From an uncultured Myxococcales bacterium (GTDB taxonomy: Bacteria > Myxococcota_A > Polyangia > Polyangiales > Polyangiaceae), in the NCBI GenBank assembly GCA_937949945.1, contig CALFEQ010000030.1:70006-134005 (forward strand): 64,000 bases of DNA, in the 5' to 3' direction. The notes beneath the pieces were generated by a model, which was not told the DNA's origin, made no database searches, and was given only the letters and a program-made list of their open reading frames with translations. Shown here in pieces: positions 19,336 through 28,074 of this stretch; the stretch's first letter is position 1, and each line of letters begins with the position of its first letter. A program made the position numbers and the translations under genes.

Positions 19336-20883
19336 ATGCACGGCATCGCCGATGCCGACGGGGTGACTTCGGAGCGTGGATGGGTTCTCGAGGCGCTGGC
19401 GGGTCTCCGCGACGCGCTCGTCGTCGTGGACCGCGATGGGCGCATCGTCTACAGCAACCGAGCCGTCGCGGCGCTCGTGGGTCGGACCGAGCCTCCTCCG
19501 CCACCGTCCCAGTGGAGTGAATGGTTCGGGCTCTTCCTCCCCGACGAGGAGACGCCGTTTCCCTGGGAAGATCTGCCTCTCGTCCGCGCGCTCCGCGGCG
19601 AGGAGGTGAAGGACGTCGCGCTGTTCGTACGCAACCGCGCGGCTCCCCAGGGGGTACACATCCTCGCGAGCGCGAATGCGCTCCGTTGTCCGGAGGGGGC
19701 GATCCGCGGCGCGGCGTGCATCTTCCGCGACATCACGCTCTGGCGGCAGAGCGTGGTCCAGCTCCGCGAGGCCGAGCGACAGAGGAAGGCGATCCTCGAC
19801 AACATCCCGGACATGGCGTGGCTGAAGGACCGGGAGGGGCGCTACCTCCTCGTGAACCAGCGCTTCGCCGAGGCAGCCGGCAGGTCGAGCCCGGAAGAGG
19901 TGGTCGGGCTGACCGACCTCGACATCTGGCAGCGTGAGCTCGCCGAGGTCTACCGAGCCGACGACGAGACGGTGATGCGGACGGGCGAGCACAAGCACAA
20001 GGAGGAGCCCTTCGTCGACGCGCGAGGCAGGTCCTACGTCATCGAGACCGTCAAGACCCGCATCGTCGACGACACCGGGAGGGTCATCGGCACGACCGGC
20101 ATCGCCCACGACATCACCGGACGCAAACAGACGGAGGAAGCGCTCCGCTCGGCACGCGACGAGCTCGAGCGCCGCGTCCTCGAGCGCACGCGGGAGCTCG
20201 CGGAGGCGCAGGAGCACCTCGTCCGCCAGGAGCGACTGGCCATCCTCGGACAGCTCGCCGGCGGCGTCGCGCATCAGATCCGGAACCCGCTCGCCGCGAT
20301 CATGAACGCGACCTACGTGCTCCGGCGGCACCTCTCTCCGGATCAGCACCCGAACGTCGAAGACGCGCTCCGCATCATCCACGACGAGGTGCGGCACGCG
20401 AACATCATCATCACCGGGCTCCTCGACTACGCGCGCGTTCGCACGCCGAACCGCCAGCCCACGTCGCTCGTCGAGCTGCTCGAGCGCGTGCTCACCTCCG
20501 ACTGGATCCCCGACAACATCCGCATCGTCCGGCACCTGCCCGACCCGAGCTCCGTGGTGCTCGACGTGGACGCCGACCAGCTCCAAGCCGCCATCACGAA
20601 CCTGGTGCGCAACGCGGTCGAGGCCATGCCGGACGGCGGGGAGCTGAGCGTCGAGCTCGAGATGCACGACGGCGAGGTCGTCATCGCCATCTCCGATACG
20701 GGGACCGGGATCAGCCCGCACGTGAAGGCGCATCTGTTCGAGCCGCTGCACAGCACGAAGCCGATGGGGCTCGGCCTCGGGCTCGTCACCGCGCGGCGCT
20801 TCGTCGAGGCACACTCGGGGCGCATCGTGTCGGTGGACGTCGAGCAGGGAGCGCGGTTCGAGATACGGCTGCCGGCTACGTGA
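19336..20883 (+). CDS. PAS-domain sensor histidine kinase
   Basis: 515 residues from ATG 19336; the frame is open far upstream but only from here does it look like protein. There are two PAS domains (about 15-130 and 148-262, the second with WLKDREGRYLLVNQRF), then a coiled linker (RDELERRVLERTRELAEAQ), the phospho-acceptor His313 in GGVAHQIRNPLA, and an HATPase domain with N-box NLVRNAVEA (422-430), G1 DTGTGI (454-459) and G2 GLGLGL (478-483). No transmembrane segment, so it senses a cytoplasmic signal. No response regulator gene is adjacent; the partner must be elsewhere. Confidence 0.92.
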   Translation: MHGIADADGVTSERGWVLEALAGLRDALVVVDRDGRIVYSNRAVAALVGRTEPPPPPSQWSEWFGLFLPDEETPFPWEDLPLVRALRGEEVKDVALFVRNRAAPQGVHILASANALRCPEGAIRGAACIFRDITLWRQSVVQLREAERQRKAILDNIPDMAWLKDREGRYLLVNQRFAEAAGRSSPEEVVGLTDLDIWQRELAEVYRADDETVMRTGEHKHKEEPFVDARGRSYVIETVKTRIVDDTGRVIGTTGIAHDITGRKQTEEALRSARDELERRVLERTRELAEAQEHLVRQERLAILGQLAGGVAHQIRNPLAAIMNATYVLRRHLSPDQHPNVEDALRIIHDEVRHANIIITGLLDYARVRTPNRQPTSLVELLERVLTSDWIPDNIRIVRHLPDPSSVVLDVDADQLQAAITNLVRNAVEAMPDGGELSVELEMHDGEVVIAISDTGTGISPHVKAHLFEPLHSTKPMGLGLGLVTARRFVEAHSGRIVSVDVEQGARFEIRLPAT

Positions 20884-20913
20884 TGCTCGCTGCGCGAGGC
20901 CTCAGCCCTCTCA

Positions 20914-20931
20914 GTCCTCGGCAACGAGGAC
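20914..20931 (+). terminator. Possible terminator hairpin after histidine kinase
   Basis: A perfect 7-bp stem GTCCTCG-GCAA-CGAGGAC about 30 bases after the kinase stop, with a four-base loop and no T-tract. It may end the kinase transcript in an organism where many terminators lack U-tracts. The 210-base gap up to 21094 holds nothing else that I recognise. Confidence 0.4.
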
Positions 20932-21094
20932 CACGTGACCCGCGCGCGCCTCTTCGGCGGTCAGCTCGTCGTGCTCGGTCGGGCATGGCCATCACCCGCC
21001 TCGTCCGGTGCGCCACTCGTGCGCCCTGGAGCCGGGAGTGTCTTTGCTGAAACTGAGGACTCCTCGTACGAGCACGAGCAGCAGCCAGAGTCGG

Positions 21095-21913
21095 TCATGC
21101 GCGTGGCCAAATCCGATGGATGTACCGCTCCGGATGCGCCGGATCCCACTGGCGCTTGTAACCGAGGGACACCTCGTGGAACACGACGCCGTCGAGCTCG
21201 CGGCGTTGGCGGATGTGGAGGTGGCCGAAGACGACGGCCTTCGCTCGGAAGCGGACGTGCCAGTCCTCGGTTCGGCGCGTGCCGCACCAGATCGAGAAAC
21301 GGGGGACGCGCGGAAGAAAGGCGTGGTCGCGGCGGAGCGGGAAGTGGTTCACGAGGATCGTCGAGACGTCCTCCGGGAGCGCGGCGAGCCTCGCCTCGGT
21401 CAGACGGCAGCGCGCCTCGCACCACGCGGCGCGCGTCGGATGCGGGTCCGGGTGCAGCACGTACTCGTCGGTGCACACGATGCCGTGCTCGGCCGCCCAC
21501 GCGATGGCGTCTTCGGCGGCGACGTCGTCCGGTCGGAACGAGTAGTCGTACAGGAGGAAGAGCGGGGCGACGACGATCGGAGGCTCGCCAGGCTCGCCCG
21601 GAAAGCGCTCGTACGGATCCTCCGGCGTGAGGACGCCGTAGCTCCTGCACACCTCGACGAGGCGTGCATACCGCTCCTCGCCGCGAAGGCCGCCGTCCTC
21701 GATCGTCCAGAGCTCGTGGTTGCCGGGCACCCAGACGAGGCGCGCGAAGCGGGGCGCGAGCGTGTCGAACGTGAAGCGGAGATCCGACTCCGACTCGCCG
21801 ACGTCCCCCGCGAGGATGAGCCAGTCGTCCGCGTTGCCCGCGATCTGCTCGACGAAGCGCCGGTTCTGCGACTGGCGGACGTGGAGATCGCTGACGGCGA
21901 GGAGACGAGGCAC
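21095..21913 (-). CDS. Calcineurin-like metallophosphoesterase
   Basis: 272 residues from a GTG start. It contains all five metal-binding motifs of the family in order: SDLHV (8-12), GDVGE near 36-40, GNHE near 65-68, NHFP near 189-192 and GHLH near 231-234. These build a two-metal centre that hydrolyses phosphomonoesters or phosphodiesters. No signal peptide, so it is cytosolic. It has no obvious partner gene: the neighbouring protease gene is on the same strand 60 bases downstream but is otherwise unrelated. Confidence 0.88.
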   Translation of the reverse strand: MPRLLAVSDLHVRQSQNRRFVEQIAGNADDWLILAGDVGESESDLRFTFDTLAPRFARLVWVPGNHELWTIEDGGLRGEERYARLVEVCRSYGVLTPEDPYERFPGEPGEPPIVVAPLFLLYDYSFRPDDVAAEDAIAWAAEHGIVCTDEYVLHPDPHPTRAAWCEARCRLTEARLAALPEDVSTILVNHFPLRRDHAFLPRVPRFSIWCGTRRTEDWHVRFRAKAVVFGHLHIRQRRELDGVVFHEVSLGYKRQWDPAHPERYIHRIWPRA

Positions 21914-21973
21914 CCGTGCATCGTACTCGCATTCGTCGTCGCGACGAGGAGCGACAGGTCGCGACCTTCGGGC

Positions 21974-23418
21974 TCAGCGGGACGCGCCAGCGCCGCTCCG
22001 CGATCGCCGGCGTAGCCCCGCGAGCGCGACGGCAGTCACCGCGAGGCCGATCCCTTCCGTACCGGGCGCTGCCGGGCTCGCCGCGCAGCCGCTCTTCTCG
22101 GGCCTGCTCGTCGGAGCGGGCGGCTCCGGCTCGGGCTCCGCCGCGGGAGGCTCGGGCGCCGCGCCGCCGTTGCCCCCACCACACTGCTCTTTGCACGCGT
22201 TCGCCATGCAGGTCTCGAGCTTCTTCCGCTGCGGGTTCGTCGCGCACGCGGGATCGGCGTCGCCGTTCTTCAGGCAGAGGTAGCAGCGCCCGTCCGCGGC
22301 GCATTCCATCTGCTCGTCGCAGCAGGCGCGCTCGATGCAGCTCGTGCAGTCGTTCGGCTCACGCGAAAATCCGCACTTCGGCGCTGCCTCGCACGAAGGC
22401 TCGGCCGCGCAGAGGTCCGTGCACGCCCTCCGGCAGACACAGCTCAGGGCCGCCTTGAACGGCCCCTCCGCGAGGGGATGGTCGAGGATGCACTCCTCTT
22501 CGGACTTCGTGCCCTCGCGCACGCAGTCGTAGTACCCGCGGCACTCGGGGTCGGCGAGGCATGCGGTCATCAGCGCGCACGCGTTCTTGCCGGACGTCGC
22601 GATCTTCCGGCAGAGCCCGCAGCTCTCCTCGGGCAAGGGCTTCGTCAACTCCTCGTTCAGGAACGAGAGACCGAAGCTCAATCGCGCGGAGCCGCCGAAC
22701 CCGTTGCAGTACTCGGGGTTGGGGTTGCCTCCCGAGCCGAAGGAATGCACGCCGATGATGCGCTCGTTCGTGCCGCTCCCCGCGAGGACCGGACCGCCGC
22801 TGTCGCCCGCGCAGATGCCGCTCGTACGCATCTCGTAACCGATCAGCGTCGGCCCGACCTGGTCGAGCCTCTTCTGTACGAACCAGCGTTTCGTGTTCTC
22901 GTTCGGCTCGTTGCCGCCAACGGTGCGGCCGTAGCCGACGCTCGTGACCGTCATTCCGACCGTCACGTCGTCCTCCGACGGAGTGATCGCGATCGTCGGC
23001 GTCGTCGCATCGACGCCGGCGATCCGCACGACTGCGAAATCCGCTTCTCGGAGCGGAGGGGCCCAGCGAGGATCCGCCGCGTAGTCGATGACGTCGTACT
23101 TGATCGCGCCGGGGGCGAGATAATCCTGCCCCTGGAGGACGAACATCGGCTGGAGCTGGTTCACGCAGTGCGCCGCGGTGAGGACCCAGCCGATCTTTCG
23201 CTCGGGTCGACCTGGATGATCGTGCCGGTGCAGCGTCGTCCGGCGCTCAAGAGCAACGCGATCACGGCCTCGTGCTCCGTGTCGAGGGTTCCGTTGATGA
23301 TCGCGCTCGACGACTGGCCGACGGTAGGCGCCTCCTCCGACTCCGGCTTCGTCGAACAGGCCGTCACGAGCGCGGCGAGAACGAGGAAGAGACTGCAAAG
23401 GAGCTTCGTGGGACGCAT
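21974..23418 (-). pseudogene. Trypsin-like serine protease with MYXO-CTERM tail, interrupted by one-base frameshift
   Basis: The gene starts at ATG 23418 (GAGGA upstream) with a lipoprotein signal (VTAC, Cys21) and a trypsin N-terminus (AIINGTLDTEHEAVIALL, then CTGTIIQVDPSE). The frame then breaks; the next frame resumes with KIGWVLTAAHC and runs through the Asp (EADFAVVRI), the GDSGGP serine motif and a long Cys-rich region to a MYXO-CTERM tail (SGCAAS, helix, RRRSR). Restoring one A in the AAA run at 23196-23198 (TTT on the plus strand) joins both halves without loss. All three catalytic residues are intact in the joined protein of about 481 residues. Either a recent mutation or a sequencing error in a short homopolymer. 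Confidence 0.85.
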
Positions 23419-23477
23419 CGGGGTCCTCACTCGGGACACGTTCGAGCGTGGCAGCTCACGTCGAGTATGGCCGCGAC

Positions 23478-23497
23478 CGGCCCGATCTGTCGGGCCG
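23478..23497. promoter_or_regulatory. Perfect inverted repeat in the protease/PEGA intergenic region
   Basis: CGGCCCGA-TCTG-TCGGGCCG, 8-bp arms, sits between the divergent serine protease and PEGA genes. A -10-like TAGGAT follows about 10 bases later, ahead of the PEGA start at 23524. Position fits an operator shared by or next to the two promoters. Binding protein unknown. Confidence 0.45.
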
Positions 23498-23523
23498 TGC
23501 ACCATGGTAGGATCGCGTTTCCC

Positions 23524-24504
23524 ATGGCACGGCGCCCGCCTTTCCGCAGGAGAACCCTCGCGGGCCGCTTCGTCGCGACGGCGAGCGTGCTCTTCGCGGT
23601 CGCTCTGTCCCGACCTGCGCTCGCCCAGCCGGCCTCGCAGGCGTCCGATGCTGCGCCCACACCGAGCAGCGCCGACGAGGCGAAGCGCAAGGGCGACGAC
23701 GCGATGGTGGCGCTCCGCTACCAGGAGGCGCCCGAGCATTACCGCGTCGCTTACGAGGAGTCGAAGAACCCGGCCATCCTCTACAACATGGGCCGCGCCT
23801 ACGAGGGGCTCGCAGACTTCCCGAAGGCGCTCGACGCGCTCGAGGCCTTCGCCGAGCAGGCGCCCCCCGAGCTCAAGGCGCGGGTCCCGAAGCTGAACGA
23901 GCTGCTCCGCGACGTGCAGAGCCGCGTCGCGACGCTCGTGATCAGCGCCCCCGTCGCGGACGCGGAGATCCGCGTCGGCGAGCGCGTGGTCGGCAAGACC
24001 AAGGCGGGGACGACCATCCTCCGGGTCAACGCCGGCAAGCAGAAGGTGATCCTCTCGAAGGAAGGGTACTTCTCCTGGGAGCGAGAGCTCCCACTCGTCG
24101 GCGGCAAGGTGGAGACCGTCGACGCGGAGCTCGCCGTGCGCTCGGCGTCGGCGCTGCTCCGTGTGACCTCGCCGGTCGTGGGCGCGTCGGTCGCGCTCGA
24201 CGGCAGAGCGCTCGGGACGGTCCCGACCGAGTCGGTGGTGTCGCCGGGCTCGCACTCGATCGTCCTCCGGCGAGACGGCTACGAGCCGGCGGAGACGAAC
24301 GTCGTCGTCGCCGCGGGCGAGACGAAGAACGTCGACGTGCCGATGGCACCTCGCGCCGGGATCCTGAGCAAGTGGTGGTTCTGGACGGCCGTCGGCGTCG
24401 TCGCGGCCGGCGGCGTCGCGACCGCGATCGCGCTCACGACCGAGAAGGGCGCGGACATCGGGACGATCCCGCCGGGCCAAGTGAAGACGGAGCTGCGCTT
24501 CTGA
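23524..24504 (+). CDS. TPR and PEGA-domain surface protein
   Basis: 326 residues. Signal peptide 1-34 (cleavage near ALAQ), a TPR-like helical segment about 52-115 (KRKGDDAMVALRYQEAPEHY, then NMGRAYEGLADFPKALDALE), two PEGA domains (about 136-204 and 210-275, each with a GY/GYEP-type turn) and a C-terminal membrane helix (about 284-304). PEGA domains are small beta-sandwiches of extracellular or periplasmic proteins, common in myxobacteria. Probably anchored by its C-terminal helix; role unknown. Single gene, convergent with the transporter gene 9 bases away. Confidence 0.85.
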   Translation: MARRPPFRRRTLAGRFVATASVLFAVALSRPALAQPASQASDAAPTPSSADEAKRKGDDAMVALRYQEAPEHYRVAYEESKNPAILYNMGRAYEGLADFPKALDALEAFAEQAPPELKARVPKLNELLRDVQSRVATLVISAPVADAEIRVGERVVGKTKAGTTILRVNAGKQKVILSKEGYFSWERELPLVGGKVETVDAELAVRSASALLRVTSPVVGASVALDGRALGTVPTESVVSPGSHSIVLRRDGYEPAETNVVVAAGETKNVDVPMAPRAGILSKWWFWTAVGVVAAGGVATAIALTTEKGADIGTIPPGQVKTELRF

Positions 24505-24513
24505 GAGCGCCCG

Positions 24514-25743
24514 TCATCGAGTCAAAAGGCGAAAGCCGACGAGCCACGCGGTGCCGATCACGGTCGTGATCGTCGCGATCGGGATCCCCGCGCGGAGGTA
24601 CTCGCCGAACCCGAGACCGCCGACGCGGCGGCTCTTCTCCGCGACGATCACGTTCGCGACGGAGCCGAGGAGCGTCAGGTTGCCGGCGAACGTCGAGGCC
24701 ATGGCGAGCAGCTCCCAGCCGAGGAGCGGATCCGGCAGGCGGTCCATCTCCGGGCGGACGATGAGGATGAAGGGCACGTTCGTGACGACGTTGCTGCCGA
24801 CCATGAAGAACGCCGCGACGCGCGCCCACGCGCCGTGACCGAGCGACGCGTCGAACAGCGGCACGCGCTCGAAGACCCACGCGACGGCGCCGCTCCGCGC
24901 GAGACCGTCGACCGCGATGAAGAGCCCTCCGAAGAAGAGGAGGATCGACCAGTCGATGCGGTTCCAGACGCCGTCCGGTCGAGCACGGTGGAGCACGAGC
25001 AAGAGGACGAAGCCCGCGAGCGCCGTGAACGACAGATTCCCGCCCGCCGTGTAGACGACGACCGTGCCCGCGATCACGACGAGCGAAACGATCGTCGAGC
25101 GCGTGAAGAGCTTCTCCGTGGGCGCCTCCACGGCGAGCTCGCCGTCGAGCTCCTTGCGATAGAGCCACGCGAGCAAGAGATGGTTCGCGAGCAAGGAGAG
25201 CACCGCCACGGGCCCCATGTGGAGGAGGAACGAGGCGAACTCGAGCTTGCCGAGGCTGGCGCAGAGCATGTTCTGCGGGTTGCCGACGAGCGTCGCGACG
25301 CTGCCGGTGTTCGCTCCCGTCGCGAGCGCGAGCAGGAACGGGAGCCTCGGAAGCTTCCAGCGCTCGATGACGTCGACGACGAGCGGAGCCGCGAGCACGC
25401 AGACGGCGTCGTTCGTCACGAACGCCGAGAGGATCCCCGAGCCCCACACGATCGTCCCGAGCAAGCGCCGTCGCGTCCGCGCCACGTGCGCGAGCCAGGG
25501 CGTGGCGCGGTCGAGGAAGCCATCCATCGAGAGGAAGGCGCCCATCCCCATCACGGCGAAGAGCAGCGTCAGCGTGCTCTTGTCGACCGCCTCGCCCGCC
25601 TCCGCCGGGGTCACGGCACCGAGCGCCACCGCGAGCACCGCACCGATGAGGGCTCCGGCCGGGCGATCGATCGGCAACCGCTGCATTCGGCGGCCGGCGA
25701 CGAGCACGTAGGTCACGCCGAAGGCGAGGATGCCCTTCCACAC
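24514..25743 (-). CDS. ArsB/NhaD-superfamily (SLC13-like) ion transporter
   Basis: 409 residues with about ten hydrophobic helices and a GTG start. The superfamily features are present twice: GILSAFVTNDAVCVLAAPLV in the first half and MVGSNVVTNVPFILIV in the second, each giving the helix-breaking S-N/T-NDA hairpin of the ion-transporter fold. GNPQNMLCASLG is typical of the ArsB/YbiR group. It exports or exchanges a small anion (arsenite, citrate or sulfate class) or Na+/H+. No ars gene or regulator is nearby, so the substrate cannot be named. Confidence 0.85.
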   Translation of the reverse strand: MWKGILAFGVTYVLVAGRRMQRLPIDRPAGALIGAVLAVALGAVTPAEAGEAVDKSTLTLLFAVMGMGAFLSMDGFLDRATPWLAHVARTRRRLLGTIVWGSGILSAFVTNDAVCVLAAPLVVDVIERWKLPRLPFLLALATGANTGSVATLVGNPQNMLCASLGKLEFASFLLHMGPVAVLSLLANHLLLAWLYRKELDGELAVEAPTEKLFTRSTIVSLVVIAGTVVVYTAGGNLSFTALAGFVLLLVLHRARPDGVWNRIDWSILLFFGGLFIAVDGLARSGAVAWVFERVPLFDASLGHGAWARVAAFFMVGSNVVTNVPFILIVRPEMDRLPDPLLGWELLAMASTFAGNLTLLGSVANVIVAEKSRRVGGLGFGEYLRAGIPIATITTVIGTAWLVGFRLLTR

Positions 25744-25990
25744 GCACCGGGATGTTCGATGATTCGGCGATCGATGCCAAGCGGCGCGCGCGGAAAGCGC
25801 AGATCGCCGCCGGGACGAACGGCACCGCTCGAGGCTCGACGCGTGAAACGAAGGCCGAGGTCGTGGCGGATCTACGACGACCTCGGCCGAAGCGACGGCG
25901 CGCGCGGGCGCGAGAGCGCCACGCGCGCGCGTGGGACGCGGCCCTCCGGATCGAGCTTCGGGGACCGGGCCGCGTCGGCGTGAGCTGCGA

Positions 25991-26806
25991 TCAGAACCCG
26001 GCGCAGACGGGCGGGATGGTCCTGCCGGCGAGGAGGTTCTTCAGCACGCCGACCTCCGGCGCGTTCCCGCTCGCTGCGATCGTGTTGCACTGCGCCGCCG
26101 CGCTGGCGAGCACTCCGGCCTCCGGGGAGCTGCCGAGCCGCTTCGCCTCCGCCGCGAGCGCGGCGCAGCACTGCTTGAGCCGCGCGAGGGCGTTGCTGCC
26201 GCCACCGCCCGCGACCTTCTTCGTGCCGGCGGCCGGATCGTCGATCGCCGCGTAGTAACGGGTCTCCTCGAAGTCGGGGCAGCCGTTCGAGAGGGTGCGG
26301 CAGTTCGCGCACGCGAGGGTGCCCGAGGAGTCGCGACATACACGCTCGCCGACGCAGTTCATCGGCGTGACGTCGACCGCCGCCTCGTTCGCGCGCACGC
26401 ATCCTTTCGCCGTCTTGCGATAACGCGCGGCCTCCGGGGGGATCTGCTCGACGAGCGTGACGTTCGCCACCTCGCCGGCTTTCCGAGACCCGACCTCGTC
26501 GACGTACGTGAGGCTCGTCGGCCCGAGCGCGGGCACCGGAGCGCACGCGGGCAGCACCACCTGAGCCAGGGGCTGGGTGCACGCTTCGTCCCGGTAGATA
26601 CCGGCGAAGGACCACGACTGCTGCGCGACGAGCTGGCACCCGGCGCACTGCGAGATGTCGACGGGGCCCGCTTCGACGACCGCCGTCGTGTCGGGCGGCG
26701 CGGCCACGTCCGGAATCGTCGTGTCCTGTTTCTTGTCGCACGCGGCGACGAGGAGGAAAACCGAGAGGCCAGCTGCAAGCCTGGGGAGGGGTCGAAGGTC
26801 GATCAT
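25991..26806 (-). CDS. Cys-rich lipoprotein of unknown function
   Basis: 271 residues from ATG 26806, with a lipobox VAAC (Cys23). The mature part has about fourteen Cys residues, several in CxxC or paired form (CAGCQ, CANC, QCC). This implies disulfide-rich structure in the periplasm or on the surface. There is a Pro/Thr/Asp linker just after the lipidated Cys. I recognise no family. The roughly 250 bases downstream to the transporter gene contain no supported gene. Confidence 0.7.
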   Translation of the reverse strand: MIDLRPLPRLAAGLSVFLLVAACDKKQDTTIPDVAAPPDTTAVVEAGPVDISQCAGCQLVAQQSWSFAGIYRDEACTQPLAQVVLPACAPVPALGPTSLTYVDEVGSRKAGEVANVTLVEQIPPEAARYRKTAKGCVRANEAAVDVTPMNCVGERVCRDSSGTLACANCRTLSNGCPDFEETRYYAAIDDPAAGTKKVAGGGGSNALARLKQCCAALAAEAKRLGSSPEAGVLASAAAQCNTIAASGNAPEVGVLKNLLAGRTIPPVCAGF

Positions 26807-26902
26807 CGGCAGCAACGTACCCAAAAACGGCGCGTCGTGCGGCTCGAAGATGAGGTCGCCGCCTCGGCGCGCCGGCAGCCCGCGAAAACACTCGCGGGAC
26901 GG

Positions 26903-27598
26903 CTATTGGAGCCGAACGATCTTCGCGCCGGGGATCGACGCGACGACGCGACCGACGAGGTTGAACCAGGACGCGCACGCGTCGAGCGCTTCGGCGTCGC
27001 CCGTGGCGATCTGCTTCTCGCGGACGAGCGCCTTCACGGGATCGGCGACGAGGACGACCTCCGCCTTGACCTTCTGCGCCTTCGCCCGAGCTCCGAGCTT
27101 CGCCTCGAGCTCGCGCGCGCCGGGAGCACGCTCGTCGAGGATGAACCGCACGACGGACGGGCGCAGCTCCTTCACCGCCGCGAGCAGGCGATCGACGGCC
27201 TCGTCGGCGCGATCACCAGGAGCCCAGTCGACGCGCTCGACGCCGAACGCGCGGACCGTGCCGTCGAGCGTCTGGAGGACGGGACGCTCGGAGAGCGCCG
27301 CCTCGATCGTGGCCATCGCGTCCATCGCGTCGACGGCGAGCGGACGGCGCGCCACGTCCTCCGCCTCGAGCTCCCGCGCCGCACGGCGTCGGTACTGCGG
27401 CTCGGAGCACGTTCCACGCGCGAGCGCCGCGCGCTGCATGTCGGTGAGCCCGTGATGCTTCGCCACCAGGTCACCGACGACCGCGAGGGCATAGCCTCTG
27501 CCCGTGAGCCACGCGACCTCCTCTGCGGCGAGGCGAAGGTGCTCGATCGCCGCATCGTCGAAAGCGATCGCGGAGGTGGAGGCTTGGTCGTCCGGCAT
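26903..27598 (-). CDS. DUF434/DUF5616 protein
   Basis: 231 residues, cytosolic. The N-terminal third resembles DUF434 (LAAEEVAWLTGRGYALAVVGDLVAKHHGLTDMQRAALARGT). The remainder resembles DUF5616 (VDAMDAMATIEAALSERPVLQTLDGT, with VLVADPVKAL and ATGDAEALDACASWFNL later). The combined architecture occurs in archaea and scattered bacteria and may be PIN-nuclease-like in its second half, but the function is unknown. Its ATG lies only 22 bases from the divergent lipoprotein gene's ATG, so each promoter must lie inside the other's coding region, or one start is misplaced. Confidence 0.72.
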   Translation of the reverse strand: MPDDQASTSAIAFDDAAIEHLRLAAEEVAWLTGRGYALAVVGDLVAKHHGLTDMQRAALARGTCSEPQYRRRAARELEAEDVARRPLAVDAMDAMATIEAALSERPVLQTLDGTVRAFGVERVDWAPGDRADEAVDRLLAAVKELRPSVVRFILDERAPGARELEAKLGARAKAQKVKAEVVLVADPVKALVREKQIATGDAEALDACASWFNLVGRVVASIPGAKIVRLQ

Positions 27599-27620
27599 TC
27601 CGGCGGATTATACTCGGGGC

Positions 27621-28061
27621 ATGCGTCGTGCTGCGTTCTCGTTCCTCGTCCTCGCCCTCGCCGCCTGCACGCACGCCTCGTCGAACGACGCGACGGGGCA
27701 CGCACCGACGACCGAGGGACCGACGACGCCGTCGACGCCGGCGGCCGCTTCCCACGCGAGGGGCACGCCGATCGCGACGCTCTCGACGCGCGATGCAAGA
27801 GTGACGATCCTCGGTCGAGGGAGCACCGATCGCGATCTGCGCGTCGTCGTCCGGAAGGGTGATGCGATCGTCGCCGACGGGATCTCGATCGACGAGCTCC
27901 GCAGCGCAGACCCCACGCTCCACGCGCTCGTCACGAACGCGCTCGCGTCGGGGAAGGACGGCACGTGGATCGACGCGACGCTCGATCTTCCGAGCGCGCA
28001 CGATCTCGATCCTGCGACGAGCGCCGGCGCAGGGCCGGCGGTCGGCCGGCACCTGCGCTGA
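27621..28061 (+). CDS. Small lipoprotein of unknown function
   Basis: 146 residues; the ATG at 27621 gives a lipoprotein signal with Cys16 (LAAC). A longer open frame starts at 27504 but lacks a signal. The mature protein is a Thr/Ala/Pro-rich linker followed by a compact domain of about 90 residues (ARVTILGRGSTDRDLRVVVRKG). No known family is seen. The same short domain recurs in no other gene of the window. It is convergent with the Gly-rich lipoprotein, 13 bases away. Confidence 0.68.
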   Translation: MRRAAFSFLVLALAACTHASSNDATGHAPTTEGPTTPSTPAAASHARGTPIATLSTRDARVTILGRGSTDRDLRVVVRKGDAIVADGISIDELRSADPTLHALVTNALASGKDGTWIDATLDLPSAHDLDPATSAGAGPAVGRHLR

Positions 28062-28074
28062 GACCGACCGGGGC

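Noticed and set aside
15895..20814. Very long open frame on the minus strand running across both VanY-like genes, the acyltransferase and the kinase
   Set aside because: It is antisense to or out of frame with several genes with clear families. Long stop-free frames on the opposite strand are expected at this GC content.
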